Of a stretch of DNA of 64,000 nt, positions 48,834 to 58,203 are shown piece after piece (position 1 is the first letter of the stretch; every line of letters begins with the position of its first letter). Under the pieces are notes generated by a model. That model had not been told where the DNA came from, did no database searches, and saw only the letters and a list, made by a program, of their open reading frames with translations. The translations under genes and the position numbers were made by a program. Location of the stretch: positions 1 to 64,000 of the forward strand of contig JANWIF010000095.1 of assembly GCA_025450035.1 (NCBI GenBank). The letters run 5' to 3'. Source of the DNA: Gemmatimonadaceae bacterium. Lineage in GTDB: Bacteria; Gemmatimonadota; Gemmatimonadetes; Gemmatimonadales; Gemmatimonadaceae.

Positions 48834-49409
48834 CTACGTGGATTGGCGAGTAGAGGCACTGGGCTGTGGTGCCGGCGCCGTGTTGTCGTGGCTGCATCGT
48901 TCGATGAGGGCGGCCACTTCGGCGAGAGTGGTGCGGGCATGGTCGTGCGCGTACCAGGATCGAATTTCGTGGTATCGCTCCTTGCTCGGCATCTGCATGC
49001 CGACGCGCATTACCCAGCTCTGAAGTTCAGTTGGGCGCGGCCCCCACCAGCCGCACTCATTGAACTGATTGTCGAGGACCATCACGGCTGGGATGGAGCG
49101 CGAGCCGTTCGTGAGATGCGTGTCCATGAGGTCGGGGTTTTCGTCGCGGGCGAGCAATCGCACGTCGAGTTTCGAGGTCAGCTCGACGAGGCGCATGATC
49201 GGCGGCACGATGTTGACCGCGTCACCGCACCAATCTTCGACCAGAATGAGCAGGTGGTGCTGCGCCGACAGCGCATTCACGCGCTCGACGATCTCGGCCG
49301 GAATGTGTGCGAGCCGGTAAATGCCGCGCCACAGCTCCTGGTTTTTCTTGGCCCCGGCGACGAACTGCTCGAAAGTTGGTGCGGCTAGGTACCGCTCAAG
49401 AAGCTCCAT
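48834..49409 (-). CDS. thioredoxin family protein (WCGDA motif)
   Basis: HHLLILVEDWCGDAVNIVPPIMRLVEL ... SRSIPAVMVLD. Confidence 0.85.
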   Translation of the reverse strand: MELLERYLAAPTFEQFVAGAKKNQELWRGIYRLAHIPAEIVERVNALSAQHHLLILVEDWCGDAVNIVPPIMRLVELTSKLDVRLLARDENPDLMDTHLTNGSRSIPAVMVLDNQFNECGWWGPRPTELQSWVMRVGMQMPSKERYHEIRSWYAHDHARTTLAEVAALIERCSHDNTAPAPQPSASTRQST

Positions 49410-49420
49410 CGGGGGCCGGA

Positions 49421-50143
49421 TTACCCCTGTTGGGCGGCGGGTGATTCGTCGTCCTTGAGCACGTATCCGCTGCCGCGCACGGTGTGGATGAGGGGATGAT
49501 CTCGGTCCTCCTCGAGCTTTTTACGCAAGTAATTGATGTATACGTCCACCACGTTGGTGAGCGGGTCCACTTGCTGCTTCCACACGTGCTCGCTGATCAT
49601 CTGGCGCGACACCACGCGACCCGCATTGCGCATGAGGTACTCGAGCAGCGCGTATTCCTTCTGGGTCAGCTCGATCTCTTTGCCGGCACGCTCGACGCGG
49701 CGCGAGATCGGGTCGAGTGCGAGATCGCGGACGCGCATCACGGCGCTCGCGGCGGTGAGCACCGACCGGCGCAACAAGGCCTTTACGCGCGCGAGCAGCT
49801 CGGCGAATTCAAACGGCTTGGGGAGATAGTCATCGGCGCCAGCGTCCAAACCGCTCACTTTGTCAGAGAGCGAGTTGCGAGCCGTGAGCATCAGCATCGG
49901 CGCGCGGAACCCTCTCGCGCGAAGCTCGCGCGCAACCTCCACGCCGTTCTTGTGCGGTAGTCCGATGTCGAGGATCACCAGATCGGGAGCGTGATCCAGT
50001 GCTTCCAATATGCCTGCCTCCCCGTCCTGTGCGCTTCGCACGTCGAAGCCTTCACCACCGAGGATCCGCTGCAGAACTGACAGCAGGTCGCGGTCGTCTT
50101 CGACTACCAAGACGGATGGAATGCCATTCGCGTGCTCGGCCAT
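49421..50143 (-). CDS. OmpR-family response regulator
   Basis: VEDDRDLLSVL...LVILDIGLPHKNG...LPKPFEFAELLARVKALLRR; winged-helix VVDVYINYLRKKLEEDRDHPLIHTVRGSGYVL. Confidence 0.95.
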   Translation of the reverse strand: MAEHANGIPSVLVVEDDRDLLSVLQRILGGEGFDVRSAQDGEAGILEALDHAPDLVILDIGLPHKNGVEVARELRARGFRAPMLMLTARNSLSDKVSGLDAGADDYLPKPFEFAELLARVKALLRRSVLTAASAVMRVRDLALDPISRRVERAGKEIELTQKEYALLEYLMRNAGRVVSRQMISEHVWKQQVDPLTNVVDVYINYLRKKLEEDRDHPLIHTVRGSGYVLKDDESPAAQQG

Positions 50144-50224
50144 AGGACTTACATATAGCGTCGTGTCACTCCAAAACCAAGAAGTCCCCCTTGAACCAGG
50201 TGATGAGCGTGTCTTTCTTTCGCC

Positions 50225-50683
50225 GTGCTTCGCGACCGTGTGCAGCAAGGTGTGTGGACGGGAGTCGTCGCTGCTGCGGCGACTGCTGGCGCGTTAATCG
50301 GACTCGGTCATGCGCACCGCGCTTGGCTGCGGCCGGTGAACGCCATCGCTTATGGGTCGTTCGGGACACGCGCACTTCTGCTCGACGGCTTCGACCCTGC
50401 CATCACGGTGGTAGCGTTGGTGATCCATCTCACAGCGATCGTAGTCTGGTCGATTGTGTTCATGCTCATCGCGGGTCGTCTGCGCGGCGGACGACTCGTC
50501 GCAGCGGCCGTTGGGTTCACGGCAATCGTGTACGCTATCGATCAGCGACTGTTGCCGCCGGCGTTTGCTCCGGGATTCGAGCGCATGTTCTCGACTGCTG
50601 AAACACTCGTCGTGTACGCGACGTTCGCTCTCGCGTTGGCGGCGGGTGCTCGACTCGGCGCGGAGGTGATTCGTGAGGCGTAA
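50225..50683 (+). CDS. small membrane protein, function unknown
   Basis: Four hydrophobic segments in 152 aa. Confidence 0.6.
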   Translation: MLRDRVQQGVWTGVVAAAATAGALIGLGHAHRAWLRPVNAIAYGSFGTRALLLDGFDPAITVVALVIHLTAIVVWSIVFMLIAGRLRGGRLVAAAVGFTAIVYAIDQRLLPPAFAPGFERMFSTAETLVVYATFALALAAGARLGAEVIREA

Positions 50684-50927
50684 CGCGGCATCCGTCGCGA
50701 ACCGCAACACCGGTGTCGCTCGATTGAAACAGGGTACGCGTGACGTTCGTTACTGCGCTGTACGTTATTCGAGCGGAACTTTCGTGCGCGCACGACGTTG
50801 GGTGATTATCGAGGGCGGGTGTGGCGTGCGGCCCCGCTCTTGCTTCAAGGCTTTACCGAGTGGTCGACTGGCGGGTGCATCGGTGCGTGTGCGCATCCAC
50901 CTGGCGTCTCACCCTCACGGAGGGACG

Positions 50928-51467
50928 ATGGACTTCCTCGTAATGCTAGAGGAATGCTCTGACTCGACGCCTGTGTTGGCGCGAGTTGACTCTGTTCCGG
51001 CGCAGATGTCTCCAGAGCGTCGGGAACGTGACGTCGTGACATTGTACGGCGTCCCGCGGACGGAGTCGCTGGCACTGGCGATCGCGGCGGCGATGGAAAG
51101 CCGTCGAACGGCGGACGACGGCTCAGCGGCATTCCGCCACCTCGGGGTGTGGCCCGAGCGTGGGGCTGTTGGCGATACGGCTTGGCGCGATGAGACAACC
51201 GGCGAGCTCATGACGCGCGACCTGAACATTCCACTCGAGGTGTTGCGAAGTGTCTCGCATCTGGTTCTCGCTCAGTGCGGGGCGGCGCTGCAACGGCTCG
51301 TCGCTGGACTCTCGATGCCTGACTGGCCCGAGGGCGCCTGGCGGGCAATCAGCATCACGCTCGACCCGGTGACGGAGCCGGCGAGGGGTGCACTGGGCCG
51401 GTTGGATGGACTGCTCGATGTATTCCGAGAAGCGGATGGACTGACCTACGAATACGAGGGCGACTAA
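50928..51467 (+). CDS. hypothetical protein
   Basis: Internal ATG at 50928 (GGAGGGACGATG context): MDFLVMLEECSDSTPVLARVDSV...; terminator downstream. Confidence 0.55.
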   Translation: MDFLVMLEECSDSTPVLARVDSVPAQMSPERRERDVVTLYGVPRTESLALAIAAAMESRRTADDGSAAFRHLGVWPERGAVGDTAWRDETTGELMTRDLNIPLEVLRSVSHLVLAQCGAALQRLVAGLSMPDWPEGAWRAISITLDPVTEPARGALGRLDGLLDVFREADGLTYEYEGD

Positions 51468-51506
51468 CGCACTTCTCACGTCAGACTAATGGCCGCCGCG
51501 CGCGGC

Positions 51507-51535
51507 CGGGGTCGTCCTTCGGGGCGACCCCGTTT
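51507..51535 (+). terminator. intrinsic terminator
   Basis: CGGGGTCG ... CGACCCCG stem followed by TTTTGTTT. Confidence 0.85.
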
Positions 51536-51628
51536 TGTTTGCGGTCGTTATCCACTGGCGACGGGAATCGGACCGATTCTCTTGACGCAAACCTCGCGGC
51601 GTCGCAGGGTAGTGGCGGGAGGTGAACC

Positions 51629-51895
51629 ATGGCGGGTTCTATGGATGGAGGTCGTCGACAAGTTCGCCGGTCGTCTGGAGTCGAACGCCTCTTCGCGGAC
51701 GAGGCCGGCAGGCTATGGAGCGCCGGTCGCACCTTCACGCCGCAGGGGGGCGAGGCGGTGTTGTTCAGCTGCATCGGTGACGCCCGTGAATCGCCGCGCG
51801 CTATCGCAGCTCCATCGGAATTTCGACTGGTCGAAGCCACCATTGCCGAGCTGCGCACGCTCCTGGATCGGGCACCGCGCATCGGCGTTCTATAA
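51629..51895 (+). CDS. hypothetical protein (88 aa)
   Basis: MAGSMDGGRRQVRRSSGVERLFADEAGRLWSAGRTFTPQGGEAVLFSCIGD...; plausible stand-alone ORF. Confidence 0.4.
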   Translation: MAGSMDGGRRQVRRSSGVERLFADEAGRLWSAGRTFTPQGGEAVLFSCIGDARESPRAIAAPSEFRLVEATIAELRTLLDRAPRIGVL

Positions 51896-52047
51896 CCGCG
51901 CCGGCTCCCTTGCTCCACCCCCTCACCCGGGGCTAGGATAGCGCAGATGGCATGATCGCCGCCGGGCCAATCCCGGTGCCACCAACACGGGCCACTCCCG
52001 GCGTCGCCGACGCGGAGGAGGAGGCCGTCGTAGCGGAGGAGCCCACT

Positions 52048-54153
52048 ATGCGGGAGTACATCAGCGCGGAGATCCGCAATGTGGCCGTCGTCGGACATGG
52101 TGCGAGCGGGAAGACCACCCTGGTCGACGCGCTCGCTTTTGTTTCCGGAGCGAGCAAGCGGCACGGAGCGGTTCGCGACGGCACGGCGCTCACCGACTTT
52201 GCTCCCGAGGAGATCGAACGCAAGTTCTCGATCAATCTTGGATGCGCGTGCGCCGAATGGATGGATGCCAAAATCAACCTGATCGACGCGCCCGGCTATC
52301 TGGACTTCTATGGAGACGCACTTGCAGCGCTCGCGGCGGCCGACGGCGCACTGGTAGTAGTCAGCGCGACCGCGGGTGTGGAAGTTGGCACGGAGAAGAT
52401 GTTTCGCCAGGCGGTCGCGCGAAAGGATCCAGTGCTGTTCGTGGTCTCGATGTTGGACAAGGACAACGCGAGCTTCGACCGCGCGTACCAATCGATCAAG
52501 ACTCGATTGACAAGCAAGGTGATTCCGGTCGAAATCCCAGTTGGTGAGGGCAGCGCGTTCCACGCGATTATCAACCTATTTTCGCGGAAAGCGCATCTGT
52601 ATAGGAAGGGAACGAAGGCAGGAGAATACGACGAGGTGGATGTTCCGACGGAGAATCAGGCGCAGTTTGACCGCTACTACCAGGAGCTGATCGAGAGCAT
52701 CGCCGCCACGGATGACTCGATGCTCGAGCGCTACCTCGAAGGTCAGGAGATCACGCGCGACGAGGCCATCGCGGCGATGAAAGAAGGCATGAAGCGCGGC
52801 GACCTCTTTCCGCTCTTCTGCGTATCGGGCGAGCTGACGTACGGTACGCGCGCGCTCCTCACGAAGATCGTGGAGCTCATGCCGTCCGCCTATGACATGG
52901 AGGAGCTCCACGCGTTCACAGGCGCGGTGGGCGATCACACGGTGGAGATTCACGCGCGGGATGATCAGCCCTTCAGCGCGGTGGTCTTCAAGACGATGAC
53001 CGAGCCACACGTGGGTGACGTGTCGTTCTTCCGCACGTTCTCGGGTCTGGTGACGAACGGGCAGGAGGTCTACAACGCCACGCGCAACATCGCTGAGAAG
53101 CTCGGGCATCTAAGCGTGTCACAGGGGAAAGATCGAACGGAAGTGCCGCGCCTTCACGCGGGGGACATCGGATGCGTGGCCAAGCTCAAGAACACACACA
53201 CCAATGACACGCTTTCGACCAGGGACTATCCCGTTCGGCTTCCGGACATCCGCCTTCCTGAACCGTTAGTCACATTCGCTGTGCACGCGGCCGCGCGAGG
53301 GGACGAAGAGAAGGTGCAGCAGGGTTTGCACCGCCTCCACGACGAGGATCCTACGTTCGGCACACACTACGATCCTGAGACCCACGAGACGCTTGTGACC
53401 GGAATGGGCGAGAGGCACCTGGAGGTGTCACTGGCCAAGCTGAAGCGGAAATTCGGAGTGACCGCCGAACTCACCAAGCCAAGGATCGCCTATCGCGAGA
53501 CGATCAAGGCGCGAGGTGAAGGACAGGGACGCCATAAGAAGCAGACGGGCGGGCGTGGGCAGTTTGGTGATTGCTGGGTGCGGATGGTTCCTCTGCCGCG
53601 AGGAGAGGGGTACGTGTTCGAGGACCAGATTGTGGGTGGCGCTATACCCTCGAAGTTCGTGCCGGCCGTGGACAAAGGGATACAGGAAGCCGCGGCTCGC
53701 GGGGTGTTGGCGGGGCATCCGATGGTCGACTTCAAGGTAGAGTGTTTCGACGGCTCGTATCACTCGGTGGACTCGAACGAGATGTCATTCAAGATGGCGG
53801 GTATCTTGGCGTTTCGCGCCGTGGCATCCAAGTGCAGGCCGGTGCTGCTCGAGCCACACGAGGAGGTGGAAGTTCGAACGCCGGACGATTTCCTGGGTGA
53901 TGTGATGGGGGACATCTCGTCACGCCGGGGGCAGATCCTTGGCTCGCAGCCTTCGTCCGATGGTTCCGGGACAGTGGTGCGGGCGGTTGTGCCGCGTGCC
54001 GAGATGCACCTGTATGCGACGCATCTCAACTCACTCACGCACGGATATGCGACCTTCACGACTCGCTTCCGTGGGTACGAGGAGGTCCCGGCCGAGGCAG
54101 CTCAGCGCATCGTCGCCGAATCCGCGAAACCCGAAGAGCTGGTGGAAGCGTAG
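52048..54153 (+). CDS. elongation factor G paralog (EF-G-2-like)
   Basis: MREYISAEIRNVAVVGHGASGKTTLVDAL, INLIDAPGYLDF, GMGERHLEVSLAKLKRKFGV, GRGQFGDCWV; good SD upstream of ATG 52048. Confidence 0.88.
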   Translation: MREYISAEIRNVAVVGHGASGKTTLVDALAFVSGASKRHGAVRDGTALTDFAPEEIERKFSINLGCACAEWMDAKINLIDAPGYLDFYGDALAALAAADGALVVVSATAGVEVGTEKMFRQAVARKDPVLFVVSMLDKDNASFDRAYQSIKTRLTSKVIPVEIPVGEGSAFHAIINLFSRKAHLYRKGTKAGEYDEVDVPTENQAQFDRYYQELIESIAATDDSMLERYLEGQEITRDEAIAAMKEGMKRGDLFPLFCVSGELTYGTRALLTKIVELMPSAYDMEELHAFTGAVGDHTVEIHARDDQPFSAVVFKTMTEPHVGDVSFFRTFSGLVTNGQEVYNATRNIAEKLGHLSVSQGKDRTEVPRLHAGDIGCVAKLKNTHTNDTLSTRDYPVRLPDIRLPEPLVTFAVHAAARGDEEKVQQGLHRLHDEDPTFGTHYDPETHETLVTGMGERHLEVSLAKLKRKFGVTAELTKPRIAYRETIKARGEGQGRHKKQTGGRGQFGDCWVRMVPLPRGEGYVFEDQIVGGAIPSKFVPAVDKGIQEAAARGVLAGHPMVDFKVECFDGSYHSVDSNEMSFKMAGILAFRAVASKCRPVLLEPHEEVEVRTPDDFLGDVMGDISSRRGQILGSQPSSDGSGTVVRAVVPRAEMHLYATHLNSLTHGYATFTTRFRGYEEVPAEAAQRIVAESAKPEELVEA

Positions 54154-54175
54154 GGTGAGCGTTGGGCGAAAAACA

Positions 54176-54233
54176 ACACCGCCATCGATCGTGGTGCCAC
54201 GGAACGTGCAGCACGCCTGATCGATAGCGGTGT
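54176..54233. repeat. compound inverted repeat after the EF-G paralog
   Basis: ACACCGCCATCGATC (54176-54190) opposed to GATCGATAGCGGTGT (54219-54233), 14/15; loop contains two smaller palindromes. Confidence 0.7.
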
Positions 54234-54274
54234 CGTTGCAACCCGTTTGGTGTCGCGCGCGGCGCCGCGCGGCG

Positions 54275-55444
54275 TTACTCGTTCGCCGATTTCCTGCGCC
54301 GTGCGGCGTGCTTCCGGCGCGGCGTCTTGCCGATCTCGATCGGCACGATGTCCGGTGAATCGAACTCCCCGCAGGCGGCCGCGGGAACGGGGATGTGCGG
54401 CTGCTTGTAGACGAAGCGCTGTCCCTCATAGTTCCGGAACACGACTTCGTCATCGTTGATCTCTTCCACGTACTCGGGAAGGAGCGGCACTTTCCCACCG
54501 CCTCCGGGCGAGTCGATCACGAAGTGCGGCACCGCGAGTCCGGAGGTCCACCCGCGGAGCGCCTTCACGATCTCCAATCCTTTCTGCACCGTGGTGCGGA
54601 AGTGTTCACCGCCGGCGACCTGATCGGCCATGTAGATGTAGTACGGTCGCACGCGCGCCATGAGCAGCTTCTGCATCAACTCCTTCATCACAAGCGGATC
54701 ATCATTGACGCCGCGCAGCAGCACCGTCTGGCAGCCGAGGGGAATACCGGCGTCGGCCAGTCGTCCGAGTGCTTCGACGACCTTTGGTGTGAGTTCGCGC
54801 GGATGATTGAAGTGCGTGTTCATGTACACCGGATGGTACTTCTTCACCATCTCGCAGAACTCTGGAGTGATGCGCTCGGGCAGATGCGATGTGATGCGGC
54901 TGCCGATGCGGATGATCTCGACGTGCGGAATGGCTCGCAGGTTCTCGAACAGGTACTCGAGCCTGCGATCGGACAGCATCATGGGATCGCCGCCGCTCAT
55001 GATGATGTCGCGAATTTCTGGATGTTCTCGGATGTAGGCGAAGGCCGAGTCGTACTGGTTGAGCGGGATTTTTTCCGGATCGCCCACCTTACGGCGCCTG
55101 GTGCAGAAGCGACAGTACGACGCGCACACAGGGCTCACGAGAAACAGGACACGATCGGGATACCGGTGTGTGATGTTCGGTACCGGCGAGTCGGCATCTT
55201 CATCGAGCGAGTCGATGATGCCGTCTTGAATGTCGAGCTCCTGCACCGTTGGAACGTACTGGTTCCACATGGGGTCGCCGACGGCAGTGATCTGCTCGAG
55301 CGCGCTGGGCGTGATCCTCATCTGGAAGTTGTCGAACGCTGGCTTCAGCCCCTCGACATCGATGACATCGCGGCCGAATTTTTCAGCCAGCTGATCCAAG
55401 GTGGCTATGCTTTCTTCTCTAAGAATTCTTTGCCACTCACTCAT
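54275..55444 (-). CDS. KamA-family radical SAM protein (lysine 2,3-aminomutase-like)
   Basis: CASYCRFCTRRRKVG radical SAM motif, DIIMSGGDPMMLSDRRLEYLFENLRAIPHVEIIRIGSR, HFNHPRELT. Confidence 0.93.
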   Translation of the reverse strand: MSEWQRILREESIATLDQLAEKFGRDVIDVEGLKPAFDNFQMRITPSALEQITAVGDPMWNQYVPTVQELDIQDGIIDSLDEDADSPVPNITHRYPDRVLFLVSPVCASYCRFCTRRRKVGDPEKIPLNQYDSAFAYIREHPEIRDIIMSGGDPMMLSDRRLEYLFENLRAIPHVEIIRIGSRITSHLPERITPEFCEMVKKYHPVYMNTHFNHPRELTPKVVEALGRLADAGIPLGCQTVLLRGVNDDPLVMKELMQKLLMARVRPYYIYMADQVAGGEHFRTTVQKGLEIVKALRGWTSGLAVPHFVIDSPGGGGKVPLLPEYVEEINDDEVVFRNYEGQRFVYKQPHIPVPAAACGEFDSPDIVPIEIGKTPRRKHAARRRKSANE

Positions 55445-55724
55445 GGTGACTGGGCTCCCCGCCGTGATGGCGAGCGTATGGAAATCCTGAAGTCATGTGA
55501 TCCGTCAGGCGACGCGGATCATTGGGTCGAAAGTTCGAGGTTGAGGGTGCGAACGTGCGGTTCGGGAAGCCTTCGATCGACCTCTGAGAGGAGGGGGGCG
55601 CCGCGAGGATGGAAGGGCGCAGGATCGACGGGCGATCGGCGCCGGACAATGTGCGAACGCGGAAGGGAACTGAGCGACTCGGATTCCGGGGTGAAGGCGC
55701 CGAGGAAAGAGTCGCGAGGACACG

Positions 55725-55783
55725 GGGACTCGTTACCCAGGACCTGGCGTGAGTCATCAGCCCGGTCCGGAGCAACGAGTCCC
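55725..55783. repeat. palindromic element D (GGGACTCG family)
   Basis: Perfect GGGACTCGTT (55725-55734) / AACGAGTCCC (55774-55783) with an inner GGACC/GGTCC pair. Confidence 0.65.
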
Positions 55784-55808
55784 ACGTACCTCGAGGAAGG
55801 TCCACGCG

Positions 55809-56870
55809 CTAACGCTCGCCGACCGCGAGGAGCTGCAATGCGGCGGGGTCGCCGTCGTCGGCGATACCCGACAGCTGTCTAGCGAGCGCCCACCGTTCGT
55901 CGACCGAGGTGTCGTGCCGGTCGAGTGCTTCGTCGCAGACCGTGAGAATGAGCGCGGCGAAATCCACTCCCGCAGCGTTGGCCATGCGAGCGAGCCCAGC
56001 GTCTGGCGCGATGTCTGGGTTGGCATTCACTTCGAGAATCCACGGGCGTCCTGCGCTGTCGATGCGCAGATCCACGCGTCCGTAGCCCGTGCCGCCGACC
56101 AGTCGCCACGCGGCGAGCGCGAGTTGCTTGATCTCCTCGGTCAGCATCTCGGTCAAGTCGGCCGGGCACACGGGAACTGTTCCGAGGTCCTCGTCGCTGC
56201 CGGCGATCCACTTGGAGCGGTACGAGACGATGCGCCACATCTTCTTAGGCAGACCGTCGAACATGATCTCGGCGACGGGTAGTGCGCTGTTGGCCACAAT
56301 ACCGACGTTCACTTCGCGACCGTCGATGTAGCGTTGGACGAGAATCTCGTTCCACCGCTCGTGCATCGCGGCCACGCGCGAGGCGAGTGCGCGCGTGGTG
56401 CGCACAACCGACCGCTGTTCGACGCCGATGGACGCGTCCTCGGCGGACGGTTTGCAAATCGCGGGGAACCCGACCGTGGGGAGCGGCGCGCCGCGGCGGA
56501 TCATGCCGAAGGGAGGCACGGGCAGTCCGGCGCGCTCGAGGAAGGAGTTGACCACGTGCTTCCGCAGGCAGAGCGCGGCGGTCCACGATGAACTGCCCGT
56601 GAAGGGGACGCCGAGCACTTCCAGCGCCGAGATCACCGACGGTTCGAGTGCGGCAACGCCGTCGAGTCCCTCGCACATGTTAAACACGAGGTCGTACTTG
56701 CCGCGTCGCATGCGTTCGACCCATCGACCATCGGGTTGCGCGGCGATGCGCGTGATCTGATGTCGTGCGCCCAGCAACACCGTCTCGATTGCTTCCAGCG
56801 TCTCGAGAATGGAGAGGTCTGCCGCTTTGCCGAGCGCGGACGGTCCATCGAATAACAACGCGATTTTCAT
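55809..56870 (-). CDS. ATP-grasp protein, D-Ala-D-Ala ligase-like
   Basis: KIALLFDGPSALGK, DLVFNMCEGLDG, GVPFTGSSSWTAALCLRKHVVNSFL, GRVDLRIDSAGRPWILEVNANPDI. Confidence 0.87.
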   Translation of the reverse strand: MKIALLFDGPSALGKAADLSILETLEAIETVLLGARHQITRIAAQPDGRWVERMRRGKYDLVFNMCEGLDGVAALEPSVISALEVLGVPFTGSSSWTAALCLRKHVVNSFLERAGLPVPPFGMIRRGAPLPTVGFPAICKPSAEDASIGVEQRSVVRTTRALASRVAAMHERWNEILVQRYIDGREVNVGIVANSALPVAEIMFDGLPKKMWRIVSYRSKWIAGSDEDLGTVPVCPADLTEMLTEEIKQLALAAWRLVGGTGYGRVDLRIDSAGRPWILEVNANPDIAPDAGLARMANAAGVDFAALILTVCDEALDRHDTSVDERWALARQLSGIADDGDPAALQLLAVGER

Positions 56871-56982
56871 GCGCACCTCCAACTCGTGGTAGGCATCAAA
56901 CGCGGTGACGGCAGCGAGCCGAGCGCGCCGCGTCCGCGTGACGCGTGTCGCCGGCCTTTGCCTCGTAGTCGTGCACGCGTTG

Positions 56983-58203
56983 TCAGCCCGACGCGACCGC
57001 ACGGGCGGCGCCAGAGTGGCGCCGACGTCCGGCATTGCTTGGCAGGGAGACGCCCTGCCGTTCCGCGGCATGCCTCACGCACGCTTGAATGAGCCTGTCG
57101 TAGCTCAATCCGGCCGCGCGGGCCGCCTTGGGAAAGCACGAGTTGTCCGCCGGATCGGGGAGGATCCCGGGAAGGGGATTCACTTCCACGACGTTGGGCA
57201 CGTCTGTCGCGTCGAGTCGCACGTCAATTCGCGACCAGTCACGACAGCCGAGCACGCGGTAGGCGTCGAGCGCGACCTGTTCGATCGAGCGTCGCAACGC
57301 CTCGTCAATCCGCGCGGGGCACTCAAAGATCTCCAACGGTTGCTCCGGCTGATCCCAGAGCCATTTCGCTTCGAACCCATATACCGGCAATGCGCCATGA
57401 GGTAGCACGTCGAACTTCATCCCGACGATTGGCAACACGCACGCGTCATACCCGTTGCCCAACACTGCGCAGGTGAATTCCGCTCCCGGGAGATATTGCT
57501 CGACCAACACAGGTTGCTGATAGCGCTCGAGCAAGTATCTCACCTGCTCGTCCATCTCGGTGGCGTTTCGGCAGTAGTTCCGCTCGGTGATGCCTTTGGA
57601 TGACCCCTCGTGAATCGGTTTCACAAAGACAGGGAACGCGGGACTCGGCGCGTGAGACTCGGTACTTGGCACTCGGCGCGTCGAGTCCCGCACAACGTGA
57701 AACGGGGCGGTTGGGACGCCGTGATACGCCAGGCACTCCTTAGTGCGCGCTTTGTCCAAGCACATCGACAACGTGAGCGGATCGGATCCCGTGTACGGAA
57801 TACCGTAGAACTCGCAGATCGCTGGGACGTGCGCCTCGCGGCTTACGCCACGAAGACCTTCCGCCATGTTGAACACGATGTCGGGGCGTTCAGCGCGCAG
57901 GCGCTCCGGAAAGTCCGCGCTCGCCTCCAACCGAATCACGTCTCCGAAGTGGGAAAGGGCTCGCTCAACAGCCTCGATTGTTCCCGCGCTATCCCACTCG
58001 GCGAACTCATCATCTTTTTCTGTTGCGCGCGCCGCGTCCGAGGGCGGTTCGATCGCTCCAGCGATCCGTGCTGACGCAATGCCCCGGCGCCGCTGGCCTC
58101 GGCGTTTACTGGGAGGCTCCTCTTCCGGGCGCGGCTCTTCATCTCCGGGCCGCGCCTCGTCCTCGTCCGGCTTTTGGTTGTAGGCGAATCCGATTCGCGT
58201 CAT
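56983..58203 (-). CDS. ATP-grasp protein, D-Ala-D-Ala ligase-like, with two insertions
   Basis: RIGFAYNQKP, DIVFNMAEGLRG, GIPYTGSDPLTLSMCLDKARTKECLA, VFVKPIHEGSSKGI, RIDVRLDATDVPNVVEVNPLPGI. Confidence 0.88.
   Translation of the reverse strand: MTRIGFAYNQKPDEDEARPGDEEPRPEEEPPSKRRGQRRRGIASARIAGAIEPPSDAARATEKDDEFAEWDSAGTIEAVERALSHFGDVIRLEASADFPERLRAERPDIVFNMAEGLRGVSREAHVPAICEFYGIPYTGSDPLTLSMCLDKARTKECLAYHGVPTAPFHVVRDSTRRVPSTESHAPSPAFPVFVKPIHEGSSKGITERNYCRNATEMDEQVRYLLERYQQPVLVEQYLPGAEFTCAVLGNGYDACVLPIVGMKFDVLPHGALPVYGFEAKWLWDQPEQPLEIFECPARIDEALRRSIEQVALDAYRVLGCRDWSRIDVRLDATDVPNVVEVNPLPGILPDPADNSCFPKAARAAGLSYDRLIQACVRHAAERQGVSLPSNAGRRRHSGAARAVASG
57639..57690. repeat. palindromic element C inside an ATP-grasp gene
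   Basis: Perfect CGGGACTCG (57639-57647) / CGAGTCCCG (57682-57690), with internal ACTCGG units at about 14-nt spacing. Confidence 0.65.

Noticed and set aside
54395-55882. 495-aa plus-strand ORF
   Set aside because: Mirrors the KamA gene on the opposite strand; no signal or domain of its own.
57639-57690. CRISPR-like array (spaced ACTCGG units)
   Set aside because: Units are 6 nt and about 14 nt apart inside a coding frame; no repeat/spacer structure or cas genes.
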